A stretch of DNA of 64,000 nt from Strongyloides papillosus (lineage: Eukaryota > Nematoda > Chromadorea > Rhabditida > Strongyloididae). Below, piece by piece: positions 35,861-48,035 of this stretch (positions within the stretch are counted from its first letter, which is position 1; every line of letters begins with the position of its first letter). The notes under the pieces were generated by a model. The model was not told where the DNA came from, did not search any database, and was given only the letters and a program-made list of their open reading frames with translations. The stretch lies in contig SRSI01000013.1 in NCBI GenBank assembly GCA_005656395.1, forward strand, positions 434,001-498,000, written 5' to 3'. Position numbers and translations under genes: made by a program.

Positions 35861-37313
35861 ATGGATTCGGGGGATATTTGTGGAATCATTGATAGGCATA
35901 GGATTGCTTTTGCTTTTTTCCTACTTGGAATATGCAATAATTATGCCTATTTTATAATGTTTTCAGCTGCTGAAGATATTGTAAATGGAAATGAAAGAAA
36001 TTTTAACCGAGTTCCTACTACTACGTTTACTACAAAAAAATATTTTACCACTTCCACAACAAAACAATATTTCATCGCTACCACTCCCTCGGATGATGAA
36101 GAATATAAAAGCCGACATTTTTTTGAAAAATTACTAAGCAGTAACGCTAGTGATAAATGCCATGAAAATGTTGTATGTAGGAAATGTACAACCACTTCTA
36201 TTCATGCTGGTATTGTAGTAATGTGTAATGCTTTACCTGCATTTTTTGTTCAATTTTTATTTGCATATTTTGTTGATAAAATCCCATTTGTTATTAAGCA
36301 TTTTCTAATATGTTGTCTACAAATTGGAGCTTATTTGGCGGTTGGTTTCTCAACATCTATTGTTACGTCTTTAATTGGTAATTTTTAAATTATTATCATA
36401 AATAATGGTACAATATTTTTAAGGGGTTGTTTTAGCATCTATTGGAGTTGGTTTAGGAGAAATTACGTATCCACATTTGCCTTCCTACAACTCGAAAAAA
36501 AATAAATCTGCTTGGTCAATAGGTACAGGAATATCTGGTTTAATAGCCTCTATAATTTACGCTGTTTTAACAGAACCAAATTTGCTTAATTTATCTCCAA
36601 AAATTGCGTTTATGGTTATGCAAACTGTTCCTTCAATTTTTGTTGTGACTTATTGGATAATACCTTCAGAATCAAGTGGAATTAATCAAATATGTACATG
36701 GAATAATAGTAATAAGAATATTCAATTTGATCATAATTCTAGTACTTTTTATTCAAATGATAATTTTAATAGCAGAAATTCTAATGATTCTGAGTTATTG
36801 AACAAATTTTTGAAAGTGGTATTTTCATTACCGATTACTTTTCCACTAATTATTGGTTATTGCTTTGAACATATTATAAATCAAGGTTTAACACCATTAA
36901 TAGCTTTCGACTGTTCAAACGGATTACACTTATCAAAAGCTTCACAATATCGATGGTATCAATCAATATATCATTCCGGTGTTTCTTTTTCACGCTTAGT
37001 TTCAAAAATAATTAATTTGCCATGTTTTTGGTTTCTATATCTTCCTCTAGTACTTCAAGCTCTTAATGTTTTATTATTTACATATGAAGCACTCAATTGT
37101 TTTATTCCTAGCATACTAATTATTTTTGCAATTATTTGTTATGAAGGTATCATTGGAGGTTTAACTTATGCAAACACATATCATGAAATAAGTGAAAAGT
37201 ATGGAGGAAATGAAAAGAAAACTGTGTCATGCTTTACTAAAAATATTTCTAAGTTTGCAGTTGGTTTATCAGGAATCGCATCTTATTTTTTACATAATTT
37301 TATTTGTAATTAA
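35861..37313 (+). CDS. cln-3: CLN3/battenin lysosomal membrane protein
   Basis: Exons are 35861-36377 and 36424-37313 (46-bp intron), giving about 468 residues. The join reads SLIG-VVLASIGVGLGEITYP, a strongly conserved CLN3 block. CLN3 is a multi-pass lysosomal/endosomal protein needed for lysosome homeostasis and glycerophosphodiester clearance; its human loss causes Batten disease. Motifs seen: LLGICNNYAYFIMFSAAEDI in the first membrane segment, GYCFEHIINQGLTPLIAF, YRWYQSIYHSGVSFSRLVS and GIIGGLTYANTYHEIS. The first lumenal loop (about residues 48-90) is enlarged and Thr-rich (TTTFTTKKYFTTSTTKQYF). A second insert in the middle loop is Asn/Ser-rich. Both lie where the family is variable. 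A TATA box is not obvious. Confidence 0.95.
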
Positions 37314-37770
37314 TAATTAGTTCAAATTTATAGATAAAAGAATTGTTGCTATTTCAATAATAAAAAGTAAAAAAATGTAGTAATTTACAATCAATTTTTC
37401 TGAATTGATATAAACTATGATTTTAATTATTAAAAGTTTATAGTTCTAAGTTTAACTGATTAATAAAATTAAAAATGATATGTGATATAAAAACACCTCA
37501 ATCAAATCAATAATAACAATTAATTGTTTATCAAAATGAAAACATTACTAGAAACTGGTTGTATGATTTTAAAACTGTAAATTTTGGATAATGAAAAAAT
37601 CATCTATAGCACCTTTAATAATGTTATATTGCAATATTAGTTGCAGATCTACTAAAAATGCGGGAAGGTATCGAAAAATTATAACTTTTAGATTGCATTC
37701 AGAATGTTTTTACACCAAAATTAAATATATCACAAAAAACTTTTTATGGAAAATCTTTATAAATAATCTA
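37314..37770. other. Intergenic
   Basis: 3' flank of CLN3. No feature was seen. A small plus-strand frame at 37591-37785 overlaps the minus-strand fragment described next and is judged chance. Confidence 0.5.
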
Positions 37771-38096
37771 TTAAATAGATCTTAATCCTTGAAAAATAGC
37801 ACCAACAGATAAATTAGTATATGCAATCTCTGCTATGAGGGTATCAATGACTTTTCTATCACCACATTTCTCCCATTCAGATTTTATTTTCTTCAGTAAA
37901 AGTAATATTTTTTCAATTAAAACATTGATATATTTTTTGTCTATTCATTTGTTACCATATTCAATGCTTCATATAGGTATAAAACTAAAATCACATTAGA
38001 AGAATAAATTTTTTTAAGGTATAAATGAATGATTTTATTGTTAAATGTAGAACAATTTTACCTACAATAATATCTATAACCAATATCAAACCATTT
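37771..38096 (-). pseudogene. Degenerate gene fragment, unrecognised
   Basis: A minus-strand frame from about 37941 to a TAA at 37771 encodes 56 residues of coding character (KKIKSEWEKCGDRKVIDTL, AEIAYTNLSVGAIFQGLRSI). Immediately upstream, another frame gives YLYEALNMVTNE followed by a stop. The two fit as one protein interrupted by a frameshift. Further upstream a piece reading KWFDIGYRYYCR ends at a GTAAAA donor, with a TTTTAG acceptor before the second piece. This looks like the last exons of a decayed gene, since no earlier exons are visible. A missed real gene with an extra short intron is possible. The family is not recognised. Confidence 0.4.
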
Positions 38097-38319
38097 TAGA
38101 AAAAAATTTTAATGGTAATTTATACTGTAAGTTAATCATTAATTTAGTATTTACAACGCCTTAAATACTAACTATATTTTTACTAATGTTGAATAACTTT
38201 TCTAATTCTAAAAAAATAATGACACTATGTCTCAATGTGACATTTAAAATGATTTCTTTCTTTAAGTGAATAAACTTGTTAAAATTAATGATTATTTTAA
38301 ATGTCATCAAAAAGTATAG

Positions 38320-38327
38320 TATAAAAT
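38320..38327 (+). promoter_or_regulatory. TATA box of the trypsin-like protease gene
   Basis: TATAAAAT lies 54 bp before the chosen ATG. An earlier in-frame ATG at 38326 overlaps this box, so it cannot be the translation start if the box is used. This decides for the start at 38374. Confidence 0.55.
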
Positions 38328-38373
38328 GTTTTTTTTCTACTTTTCATTTTTATTTTATAAGACTGCGTTCTTA

Positions 38374-39330
38374 ATGAATATATTATCTTTTATATTTTTC
38401 CTAGTATTTGGACTAACACTGACATGTATTGCCAAGGAGTGCGGAAAAACCCCACATACTTTGGTGCCTGATGATAATCAGATAAAGGTAGGGCCTTTTT
38501 TTAGAAAATAAATTTTTTTAGTCGATAACTGGCAGAATTGTGGGAGGAAATATTTCGTCAGACAATTCTTGGCCTTGGGTTATTCAGTTGTATTATAAAA
38601 AATTGAATAAAGTTATATGTGGTGGAGCACTTATAAGTGAAGATTTTGTCATAACGGCTGCACATTGTGTTAAATTTTCAATAATTAAACCTGAAGAAGA
38701 TTTTAAAATTTTTTATGGTTCCAATGTTTTAAGAGAAGGAAAAAGTGTTGATGTTTCTGCTATTGAAAAACATCCTTTTTATTATGAAACGTTTTATGGT
38801 GCAGGATATGATATAGCTTTTATTAAGTAATTTTATGAATCACATTATTTATTTGTAATTTCCACCCATTATTTAGGTTAAAAGAGAAAGTTGAATTTGA
38901 TAACACGACACATCCAATATGTCTTGCACAAGAAGACTCCAAGCCCAATACACCTTGCTTTGCAGCTGGATTTGGGTTAACTGATGAAAATGGTCACGCA
39001 TCAAGATCATTAAGAGATGTTGTTCTTCCGATTATGCCAATGTCTACATGTAACGATATTCATCATTATCAGGGAAGAGTTAATATATTGTCAAGTTTCT
39101 GTGCAGGATATAGCTCAGGAAAAAAAGATGCCTGTAAAGGAGATTCAGGTGGTCCTTTAATGTGCTACAATAATGGAGTTTGGGAAATTCAAGGTGTCGT
39201 TAGTTGGGGTTATGGTTGTGCTAGACCTAAACGTCCTGGCGTCTATACGAATGTTAGTAAGATGAAACCTTGGGTTAAAGCTCAAATAATTAAACATAAT
39301 AGAAAAGTTGAAGATTTTTATACGAAATAA
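38374..39330 (+). CDS. Trypsin-like serine protease (S1 family), secreted
   Basis: Exons are 38374-38487, 38522-38826 and 38877-39330, giving 290 residues with short introns (34 and 50 bp). The signal peptide is [21 protein letters not shown] short propeptide ends in the activation site GRIVGG. The catalytic triad is complete: His about residue 86 (TAAHC), Asp about 135 (YDIAF), Ser about 230 (KGDSGGP). Asp six residues before the serine (DACKGDSGG) predicts cleavage after Lys/Arg. Other S1 blocks: [31 protein letters not shown]. It is probably a gut or secreted protease. The 34-bp first intron is extremely short, but without it the frame hits a stop and the activation site would be lost. Confidence 0.95.
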
Positions 39331-41859
39331 AAAAAATGTTTACTTATCTATAATTATATTTTTTTCTAAAGTAAATTATTTTATAGTGTACATAAAAGTA
39401 AAAACATTTATATCCATAGATTTAAAAAGTTAAACCATTTATATTCTTTTTTAATATTTATTACGTTTATTTCTATATACTTTTGTAATAACTTTGATCT
39501 GTATGTATACAACAAAAAATGTGATGATTGCACTTTTAATCCCCAGATTTAAAATTTGATATATGAAATTTTTTTATGGTGGCGGGTTCATATACGGACT
39601 GCGGAAATTTTAAGAAAAAAATTAAAAATACTCTTATAAGGAGATATTTTATTTCAAAGTGCCAAACATGGCAATTTTTTTTTAAATTAATGGGCGCAGC
39701 AAAGATTAATAAAAAATTTAGCAAAACAAGTACATTAATTTAGTTTGTTGTTAATATGTGTAAAATAACTTCATACAATAAGAACAAAAAATCGTGATTT
39801 TTGGCATTTTCAGAAGGTTTCTCGTAAGAACAATATTAAACATAAAGTAAAATTTATAAGGATTTAAATTTTATTAATTTAAAATTCAAGGACATTAACT
39901 TTTACTAATAATAACAGATATTTTAAAAATTTAAATGCATTAAAAAATTCTTAATAAATAATATTCTTTTTTCTCATATCAGTTTACTATTTTAATCTTA
40001 AAAGTTCTTACCACCCATATGAGAAACTAAAATTTTTTTTTAGAAATTATATTTTAATTTATGTGATTTAAAAAACATTAAGTATTATCACTGAAAAGAT
40101 ACAGTCTTTGATTTATTAATTTAGCTATTTACAGTATAAATATTTATCGTTTAGAGTATATAATTTTTTTTTCTTTCACAAAAAAGTATAGAAATAAATA
40201 TTGATTCTTATATTATCTCTTCATTTTTTTATAAAAATGGTATTGTCTAAAGCATTTAAATACTATGGTAAAGTACAAAAAGATTTATTGCATAAAGGAT
40301 AGTAAAAACCTTATCTGTAAAAAACATAAAATTCACTTAATTAATCAGTTAGGTAATAGGAGTATTTTATTCGAAACTATAAATTATATTAAATTTACCA
40401 AAATATATATATGGTATTAATAATGATTTAAAATTTTAATTAAAATAATAAAAAAAATATGGAATCGATTAAAATAAGATAGTTCTTACAAAATTAAAAA
40501 TATATACAAGAAAACATTTTCATTTTAAATTAACAAAAAAGTGTAACTAAATTAAAAATAAATTGTTATAGCTATGATTTAACCAAAACCGATAAATATT
40601 TCGAACCCGAAGACAACATTACTTTATAACAGTTAAAATGGTAACATAAGAATCAGAATTTTTTTCCAATCTTTCATGTTTGTATAAATTGAATATGATA
40701 TGAAAGCATGTTGAACTTATTCAAAATTTAAATTTTTGATACGATTGTTTAATTTTCAGCGACTCATATATGGTTGGAAATAACACCAACACTAACGTTC
40801 AAGAATTTCTGAATTTTTAAAATTTTGTGCTTAATTATTATTTCAATGACATTTTAGTTACATGATTCTTTTCAACACATTTATTCTTACACAAAATCTT
40901 TATATCGATATTATGTAATGTGTATGTTTAATAAATCTATGATAGAAGCACTATTAATTCTTTTCACAATCTATATTGTGTTTTTCAAGTCTTAACTCAA
41001 AATAATGACATAGAAAGAACTTTTTGGTATAGTTTTCTTTTAAAAGTATTTGTTTTTGAAGTTAGTGATATCCAAGCAATTAAATCCATTAAATAAAATC
41101 TTATAGCATGGTATTATCAACAAAAGATAAATGAAATTATTCAGATTTCTAGATATTATTATTCAAACATATTGTGTAAAGAATATATAAAAGATGACAA
41201 TAGAATTATGTAATTTATTAGGACAAAAAATGTCTATAAACTTTAAATAAATAATTATTCAGGTAATTAAATGCCATTTGAACATAGTCTTTCTACGAAT
41301 ATTTGTTTATTAAAAAACGTAACATTTGTTTATAATGCAATTAAAGAATTTTTTAAAATTGATGTAAGTAAAGAAATTACCAATATATCTGTGATGCTAA
41401 TTTAATAAAAAACAATGAAAGTTTTTTGGAAAAAGCAATTTTAATAAGGAAATTTTACTTTTGACATAACACTTAGAAATGATAATTTTAGAATTACAAA
41501 ATTATAATGTTTGATAATACATATTGTTTAGTACAATTTTAATCATTATGTCTTAATTTATCAATAACTATAGAAATCAATTTAACTAAGTAGTTTATAA
41601 ATTTTAGTGGTTTTATACGTAGTTAAATTAACTTTTTTAATTTACATTAAAATTTTGTATATTTCAAAATTAAACATAAAAAATATTATTATTTAGTTAA
41701 TTTTATTAAGATGTCAGCATTATTTCAATATAATAATTGTTATATAATATTAATATTTCTTCAAATGTATAAGCATTTTATTTTTTTGATGAACAAAATG
41801 ATTTTTTAAGAAGTATATAAGTTAAGATTTCATTGAGATTAATCGCGTTCAAAATAATC
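39331..41859. other. Intergenic, 2.5 kb, with one hairpin plus poly-T
   Basis: This is mostly featureless AT-rich DNA. At 39660-39673 a TGCCA/TGGCA hairpin (loop AACA) is followed by nine T (39675-39683), a shape like an RNA polymerase III transcript end. The GC-richer stretch before it (39570-39610) contains no recognisable A or B box. Confidence 0.45.
41814..41821 (+). promoter_or_regulatory. TATA box of the 132-residue secreted gene
   Basis: TATATAAG lies 46 bp before the ATG at 41860, in the same position as in the other small secreted genes of this window. Confidence 0.5.
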
Positions 41860-42298
41860 ATGAAATATTTTATCACTCTTATATTTATTTTTACTATCTC
41901 TGCCTTGTCTTTTGGATTTTTAAATTTTAATTGTAATCAACGTAGTAAAGAACCATGTGAAATTTTATTGACACCAGAAGACGATGCATTTAAAAAGTTA
42001 TTTGTTCCAATGTTAGACGGACTAACTCAATTAACAGTGTTATTTGGTGTACCTCGTTATGAAAATGATCCAAAAACTATAATTGACAGTGTAAATAAAG
42101 ATATTAAAGAGGAGGTTAATCAAACAATAATTGTTAGTATTTATTATTAATTTTATTAAAATATATTTTTAGGAACAATTCGTCAAAAAATTACATGGCG
42201 TTAGATACAAATATCCTACATTTATTGAATTAATTGAGGATTATGTTCTTCTATCCAGAGCATTTACAAAAAAGAATACGAGGTGGACTAGTAAGTAA
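41860..42298 (+). CDS. Small secreted protein, unknown function
   Basis: Exons are 41860-42132 and 42173-42298 (40-bp intron, phase 0), giving 132 residues. The signal peptide is MKYFITLIFIFTISALSFG. The mature part has two early cysteines (CNQRSKEPC) and is otherwise helical and charged, with FVPMLDGLTQLTVLFGVPRY and TFIELIEDYVLLSRAFTKK. I do not recognise the family. The end is uncertain: the last codons AGT AAG TAA overlap a perfect GTAAGT donor (42291-42296). Splicing there could extend the gene, for example to an open piece at 44066-44113. The 132-residue form is the simpler reading. A TATA box supports a real, regulated gene. Confidence 0.65.
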
Positions 42299-45200
42299 AA
42301 ACTTTATATCGGTATCTTACTTTTCATTAATATGTAGGATATCTTTTATCAGGATATAAACATGGGAAAAGATAATTTATTGTATTCGTTAAAAATGCAT
42401 ACAATTAAGCTGCGGTTTAACAATTATTTAAACTATATATAGAATAGGATTTTTTTATTGATGTTTTTAAAAAGAAGATAATATAAATTCTTTATTGTGT
42501 AATTTTTTTTAACCAATAAATTATTTAATATAATAAAATAAAAACTTTTGTTTTTATCATAAATTACATAGTTTGAAAAAAATATAAGTTATTCAGTATC
42601 ACTTTGATGGTAACAATTTTTATTAAATGCCATTGAAATTTTTTTATGCTTATGTAATACAATCAAAATTATATGTATTAAATTTTTATGTTTCAATAAA
42701 AAAATTGCATGAAACTTTTTTTATTGTTAGAAATTCTCTCATCTTTGATCTCCATTTTAAAATATTAAATCAAAATTTATTTCAATATAACTTAAGAACT
42801 ACAGAATATAAGACATGGATATGTTAGTTGAATAGAACAACCCAAGGTTAATTAACATAAAGTTTGCCTATAGAATCAAGGCACTATAAATACATGAATG
42901 CTCTGCAAAATAAGAATGATCAAAAGTGAAAGAGATAATATTAAACAAACTCTTATAATTATATATATTTTTCGGTTACATCCTTATATTGATAATAAGA
43001 ACTCTCAAATGGTCTACATTTTATACCGTATAATGTTAAAAAAATAGCCTATCTAGGACTTTTATGATCCATCGGAGTTACAGAGCTAATTGATTTGTAA
43101 TAGTTAATAAAAATCAGTAGAAATTTTATTAAGACTGGTGTTATCATCCCTATAATTAAACACAAACATAAAATAAAAATTACAATAATAAAAAGTAATA
43201 AAATAATTAATAACGCAAACGTTGGGGACATCATAAAATTGTAGGGAGAGTGAAGAAATTATAAAAAATATAATGATACAAATAAAAAAATCATTTTAGA
43301 ATAGCAAAATAAAATCCCAATTTCATCATCTTTTATACCTTTCAAAACTAAGATTGTGAAAGTCTATTAGCACCAATTCTTCATTTCACAACAAATTTCA
43401 CAAGGAAAAACAGCACTTTTTTCTTACTAAATCTATATTTAAATTTTAAAAAAATTATAATATGAACAACAAATTTTTAATTTTTCCATTTACAATGAAA
43501 TAAAATCATAGGATTTGTATGATAAAATTTGATTTACACAAATAAATCGTTGCTTTTTACCAATATTTTTTTTATTTTTTAAGCAGAAATTATGATTCAA
43601 AAAAGTATATTTACTTATTTATGCATTAAAAATTAATATTTTATTTTTCTGTATAATAAATTTGTATAAACATTTTTGTAAATTATTAAATCTGTCTAAA
43701 AATTATTATTTGATCAGTTTGATATTTAAGATTACAATAATTAAATATTATTGTAGCAGATGTAGATATTTTTTTTGAACAAATATGCTTAAATTTAATA
43801 TATATGGTCTAATTGAATGAATTAAAATGAACTTGATAATCATAGTAGCTTTTAATTGACTCGTTATTTTAATTTCAAATATTTCAACGCCTTTTTAGGC
43901 ACACAAGTGTCAGATGCGATTAACATCCTAGTAGTCTTGTACAATTTGTTTGACTTCTTTATATAGGACTTTTAAAAATTTGTTTTTCTTAATACTAGAT
44001 CCAATGGATGTAATACAATTTGATTTTGTTACATATTAATTTAATTATAATGTAAAAAACAATAGGACTACTAAACCAAATTATCAGACGATATGTTATT
44101 CAAACGACTGTGGTGAGTAGTTATTTTATTTATTAAAAAATTGTATATATAGCAAGAATTCGTTAAAAATTAATTACTATCCCGCCTAACAATAACATTT
44201 CAGTTTTAAAGATTAAACTTCAGGTAAATATGTTAACTTTGTCATTATTTCTAGTAATGAATATTTCTTTAAATAATGTTAATGCACCTGCCAATGTATC
44301 TTAAAAACCAATAACACCTTATTTTGTAACATCTACTAATATTATTAAAAATCCAACAACATTCAAAGTTGTTACATTTATCATTAATATTAAATGAATA
44401 TAATAACTACAAAAACTTCAGCTATTATAACTACTACAAATCTCAGAACAAATAAAACTACTTTTTCTCCAAAATTATACTTTATTATTTGCTCAGATTG
44501 TAGAGCTTTACAAAATAGAGGTAGAATAAATAGAATATATAAAGATAAAGTAATTTTTAAAAACTATTTTGATTATAGATTTTTAGAAAAAAATTTCATA
44601 TTTAAGAATTGAAAAATATTAAGGAAAGCATACTAATTATCATTTAATAATCAACAAATTTTCACATCTATATTAAATAATGTTTTTTCTCACTTTATGA
44701 CTTTTTATTTTAACTAACAAATGGAAAAATGATTTATTTTAATTTCTTTTAATAAACTGGTTAAGATATTTATATTTTTATCTCGAAGTTAGCATCTAAT
44801 ATTTGAACTCAAAATATAAAAACCTTACTAACCTATCTTTGACATATAATAGAATTAAGTTTTATATAATATTAATGAAATTATCGTAGTCGTATTCATG
44901 ATTATTATTATATCTTATCAATTCTCTTTTAGAAATAAATAATAACGTTAAAAATACCATATTTTGATATAATTTTAACTTTTTACAAACAATATATTGA
45001 AAGTGTTATCTTATTATATTAAATGACATCATTTTAGAAAGTAAGATAGAGTTATCAGTTAAAAAAGTTGGTAGAAAAAAAAGAAAAAAATTATACAGAT
45101 ATTTAATTTATGTAATACAAATTATATCAAGGAATGGGAATTGAATACTAATCTTTTTTAAATCATCAATATGCATAAAATGATATTCAGAATAAATAAA

Positions 45201-45501
45201 TTTCACTTTATTATTTCATTAAAAGTTAATTCAGAATTTTACGTTATTGAAAAAATTCTATCTTTTTTGTGCACAAAATTTGTAAAAAGTTTTTAATTAT
45301 CATTTTTAAAAAGTTTAAACCTTTTACAATTAAAATTAGTTATATTTTAAAGTTTTACATTTCAACTTTTCAAAAATAATCTTTAGGATGCGTGATTAAG
45401 GAATATTTAATCATTTTGATAAAAGTATAATAAAAATGATAAAATACAGTATAAAAACCGTTTGTTATGCAGATTTTTTATCTCAAAAATACTAATTACC
45501 A
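42299..45501. other. Mostly empty 3.2 kb with two doubtful frames
   Basis: AT-rich spacer. A 61-residue frame at 43049-43234 (-) starts with ATG and encodes one or two hydrophobic segments (LLIILLLFIIVIFILCLCLI); it could be a small membrane protein, but composition alone could produce it. At 44230-44612 (+) a short signal-peptide-like frame (MLTLSLFLVMNIS) is broken by stops before a Thr-rich stretch in another frame (TKTSAIITTTN), so this may be a decayed secreted gene. The rest is featureless. Confidence 0.35.
45450..45457 (+). promoter_or_regulatory. TATA box of the VWA-like secreted gene
   Basis: TATAAAAA lies 52 bp before the ATG at 45502. Confidence 0.5.
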
Positions 45502-46773
45502 ATGATTTCTAAAAATACTTCAATTTTTCTATTTTTCCTACAAATTATTTTAACAGTAAATGGAAAAAATCTCCCGTTCAATAAAAAAATTAATAGTGGC
45601 AAGATTCAGTTTAATACACCATGTAGTAATTACTATGGATTGTTTATAATTGATAATACTAATTCAGGAAACAAAATGTTGTCAATGCAATTAACAATTG
45701 TTGACTACTTTTTTGATTTTGCAAGTTCTTCTAATTATTCTGCATCAGCCACAGTAACCTCACAATCAACAACAAGTGTAACAAATAATTTTAATGTAGT
45801 TTCTCCAAATGATTATGCTTCATTAAATAAACAATTTAATCAAGTTATACAACAAATTGCTGGTGGAAGTAACATTTCATACTTTAATCTTATTGTTCAA
45901 GCTTTGCAATTAAATTTAGTTGATTCTTCCGTATATACTTATAATCCTCTTCTTATTTTTTTTGTTGATTCACCAATTGTAGATTTGAATAGTACAACAC
46001 AGATCCTCGAAAATTTAAATATTAAAAATAACAACAAAGTTAAATTCCTTGCAATTGCTATGGATCCACAATATTTAGAAGAGGCTGGGAAATTAGTTGG
46101 TGGAACGGCTAATGTATACACGTTTAATTCATCTGACCAGAACAATTATAATAATATAAACAACTGGATTTTACAACAAGGTTGTTCTTCTTCATTAACG
46201 CCAACAACAACTACTACTGTTAAACCACCATGTGATAGCTATGTTAATATTGTTATAGATGCTTCATCAGATGGATTGACACCACAACAGTATAATTTAC
46301 AAATAGACTTAATAGAAAATTATATTCTTCCAATGTGGAGCGATTTTTCAAAAATTTCAACATTGATCATGTATAATGAAACTGAAATTTTATTTAGAGA
46401 ATACAATAATTATGAAACACTTGATTATATCAGAAGTTTTATTAATAATAGTGGACAATCAAAGTCAAATACAACATTTTTACACGGAGCAATGTATATT
46501 CTAGATGAAAATCAGTTATATCTTCAACATAAGACTCAAATGTCAACATTTGTGTTTTTAGCAAGTGTTAGTGAATTTGAAATTGCACAAGCAGCTCAAG
46601 ATGCAAATAATTTGGCATATTTTGGAAAACTTAATATAATAACAATGGGTAATAATATTGAAAATACTGCATTAGCACCATTACAATTTTCGAACCTTAT
46701 AAATTGGGATTATTCTAGTGGCGAAATTAGACTAATTCAAGAATTTGTCAGTGGCAATTTAAAATGTTTTTAG
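45502..46773 (+). CDS. Secreted protein with two VWA-like domains
   Basis: A single exon encodes 423 residues. A signal peptide (SIFLFFLQIILTVNGK) is followed by domain 1 (about 41-230), a Thr-rich linker (LTPTTTTTVKPP) and domain 2 (about 243-423). Each domain starts with a hydrophobic strand and an acidic turn as in von Willebrand A folds (YYGLFIIDNTNSG and SYVNIVIDASSDG). Each has later VWA-like strands (PLLIFFVDSP, VKFLAIAMDP; STFVFLASVS, LNIITMGNN). The metal site DxSxS is only partly kept (DNTNS, DASSD). Secreted VWA proteins are expanded in nematodes, often with C-type lectin domains, and mediate extracellular binding. None is attached here. Many Asn-x-Ser/Thr sites suggest glycosylation. 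The VWA assignment rests on pattern, not on a profile search. Confidence 0.7.
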   Translation: MISKNTSIFLFFLQIILTVNGKNLPFNKKINSGKIQFNTPCSNYYGLFIIDNTNSGNKMLSMQLTIVDYFFDFASSSNYSASATVTSQSTTSVTNNFNVVSPNDYASLNKQFNQVIQQIAGGSNISYFNLIVQALQLNLVDSSVYTYNPLLIFFVDSPIVDLNSTTQILENLNIKNNNKVKFLAIAMDPQYLEEAGKLVGGTANVYTFNSSDQNNYNNINNWILQQGCSSSLTPTTTTTVKPPCDSYVNIVIDASSDGLTPQQYNLQIDLIENYILPMWSDFSKISTLIMYNETEILFREYNNYETLDYIRSFINNSGQSKSNTTFLHGAMYILDENQLYLQHKTQMSTFVFLASVSEFEIAQAAQDANNLAYFGKLNIITMGNNIENTALAPLQFSNLINWDYSSGEIRLIQEFVSGNLKCF

Positions 46774-48035
46774 AATATTTAAATGATCTTTTGAAAAATA
46801 AAATTATTCTACTTGCCAGAGATTAAAATTGTTTAGTTAATTATTAAACTAAATAATAAAAAAATTAAAATGTGTTTAAAAACTAATCTATTGCATTCGT
46901 TAACAGGAAAATGTTTATTGCTATGAAAGTCGAACATTATTTATAGATTAAACTACAATATTTGGTAAATTTTAATGTTATAAAAATCGAAAAAAAACAA
47001 TAAGAAAAAAATACAGTCATTATTTTTTAGACAACAAAAAGTATTAATGAATATAATGATGTTGATATCCCTTATTTTGATGGTGACTAATATTACAATA
47101 TTTTTAACCCAATAAATTTAAAAAGATCTTCATTACATTTAATTCAGATTTGAACTTAATTGTTAAACTTTTCCCTGATTAATTGTACTTTTACATGTTA
47201 ATTATAATACTGATCAGCGTGGATATTTTTTAAATAGTCTTATGAGTGTAAAACCATTGATTAATGATTTCTTTTTATATTCAACACTTCCAATTAGTTG
47301 TTAATATAAAAATAATTTAAAAAATTAAAGTTAAACATATTAGATTCTAATATGATGTGAAGTTTATCAATAGAGAAATGTCAGCATAAAATTAATTCTT
47401 CAACGGGTAACTATTTTGTATTATGTGTCTAAAATAATATATGTTTTTTTACTCCCTTGTCTAAAGTTGTGTTTTGTTTTTAATTATCATAATTACTATC
47501 ATTAATTTTTACTAAAAGTAATTAATTTATAGATTCTGATTATATACCTTACAACAATATCTACTTTTTTATATGTTGTGTAGATAATTCTCAATATTTA
47601 TTTAATATAATTTATAAAATTACTTTAATGATAACAGTTGCTTATTAATTATAAGAATGACAAAATTGTAGCTTTTTCAACATTTACTCTTCCATATCAC
47701 TAATGCTATACTTTTATTACCTTAATCCCAAACAATATTTTGATTTTTTAGTTATCAAAAAAAATAAATTTGGTTCGTCTTAGTATTACTGTACCTCTTA
47801 ATTGAAACAAAAGGTAATTCATACAAAAATAAATACTATAATAATATACAAGATCAAAAAGTGATTCTCTTCTAGTTAAAAATTAATACACTTTTTTAGA
47901 ATTACAATAATTTTTATTATATAATTAAACACATCCCAATGTTTATTCATTATTAATATTCGTGTTGTTTTGGTAAAAAAAAGTGAATTAAAAATATTCA
48001 TAATTATTTATATAACATTTTTATTTTTGCTCCCA
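46774..48035. other. Intergenic between convergent genes, 1.3 kb
   Basis: AT-rich sequence between the 3' ends of the VWA-like gene and the UGT gene. Nothing was recognised. Confidence 0.6.

Noticed and set aside
38326..38373. Upstream ATG for the protease (16 extra residues)
   Set aside because: It overlaps the TATA box, and the downstream ATG opens a standard signal peptide.
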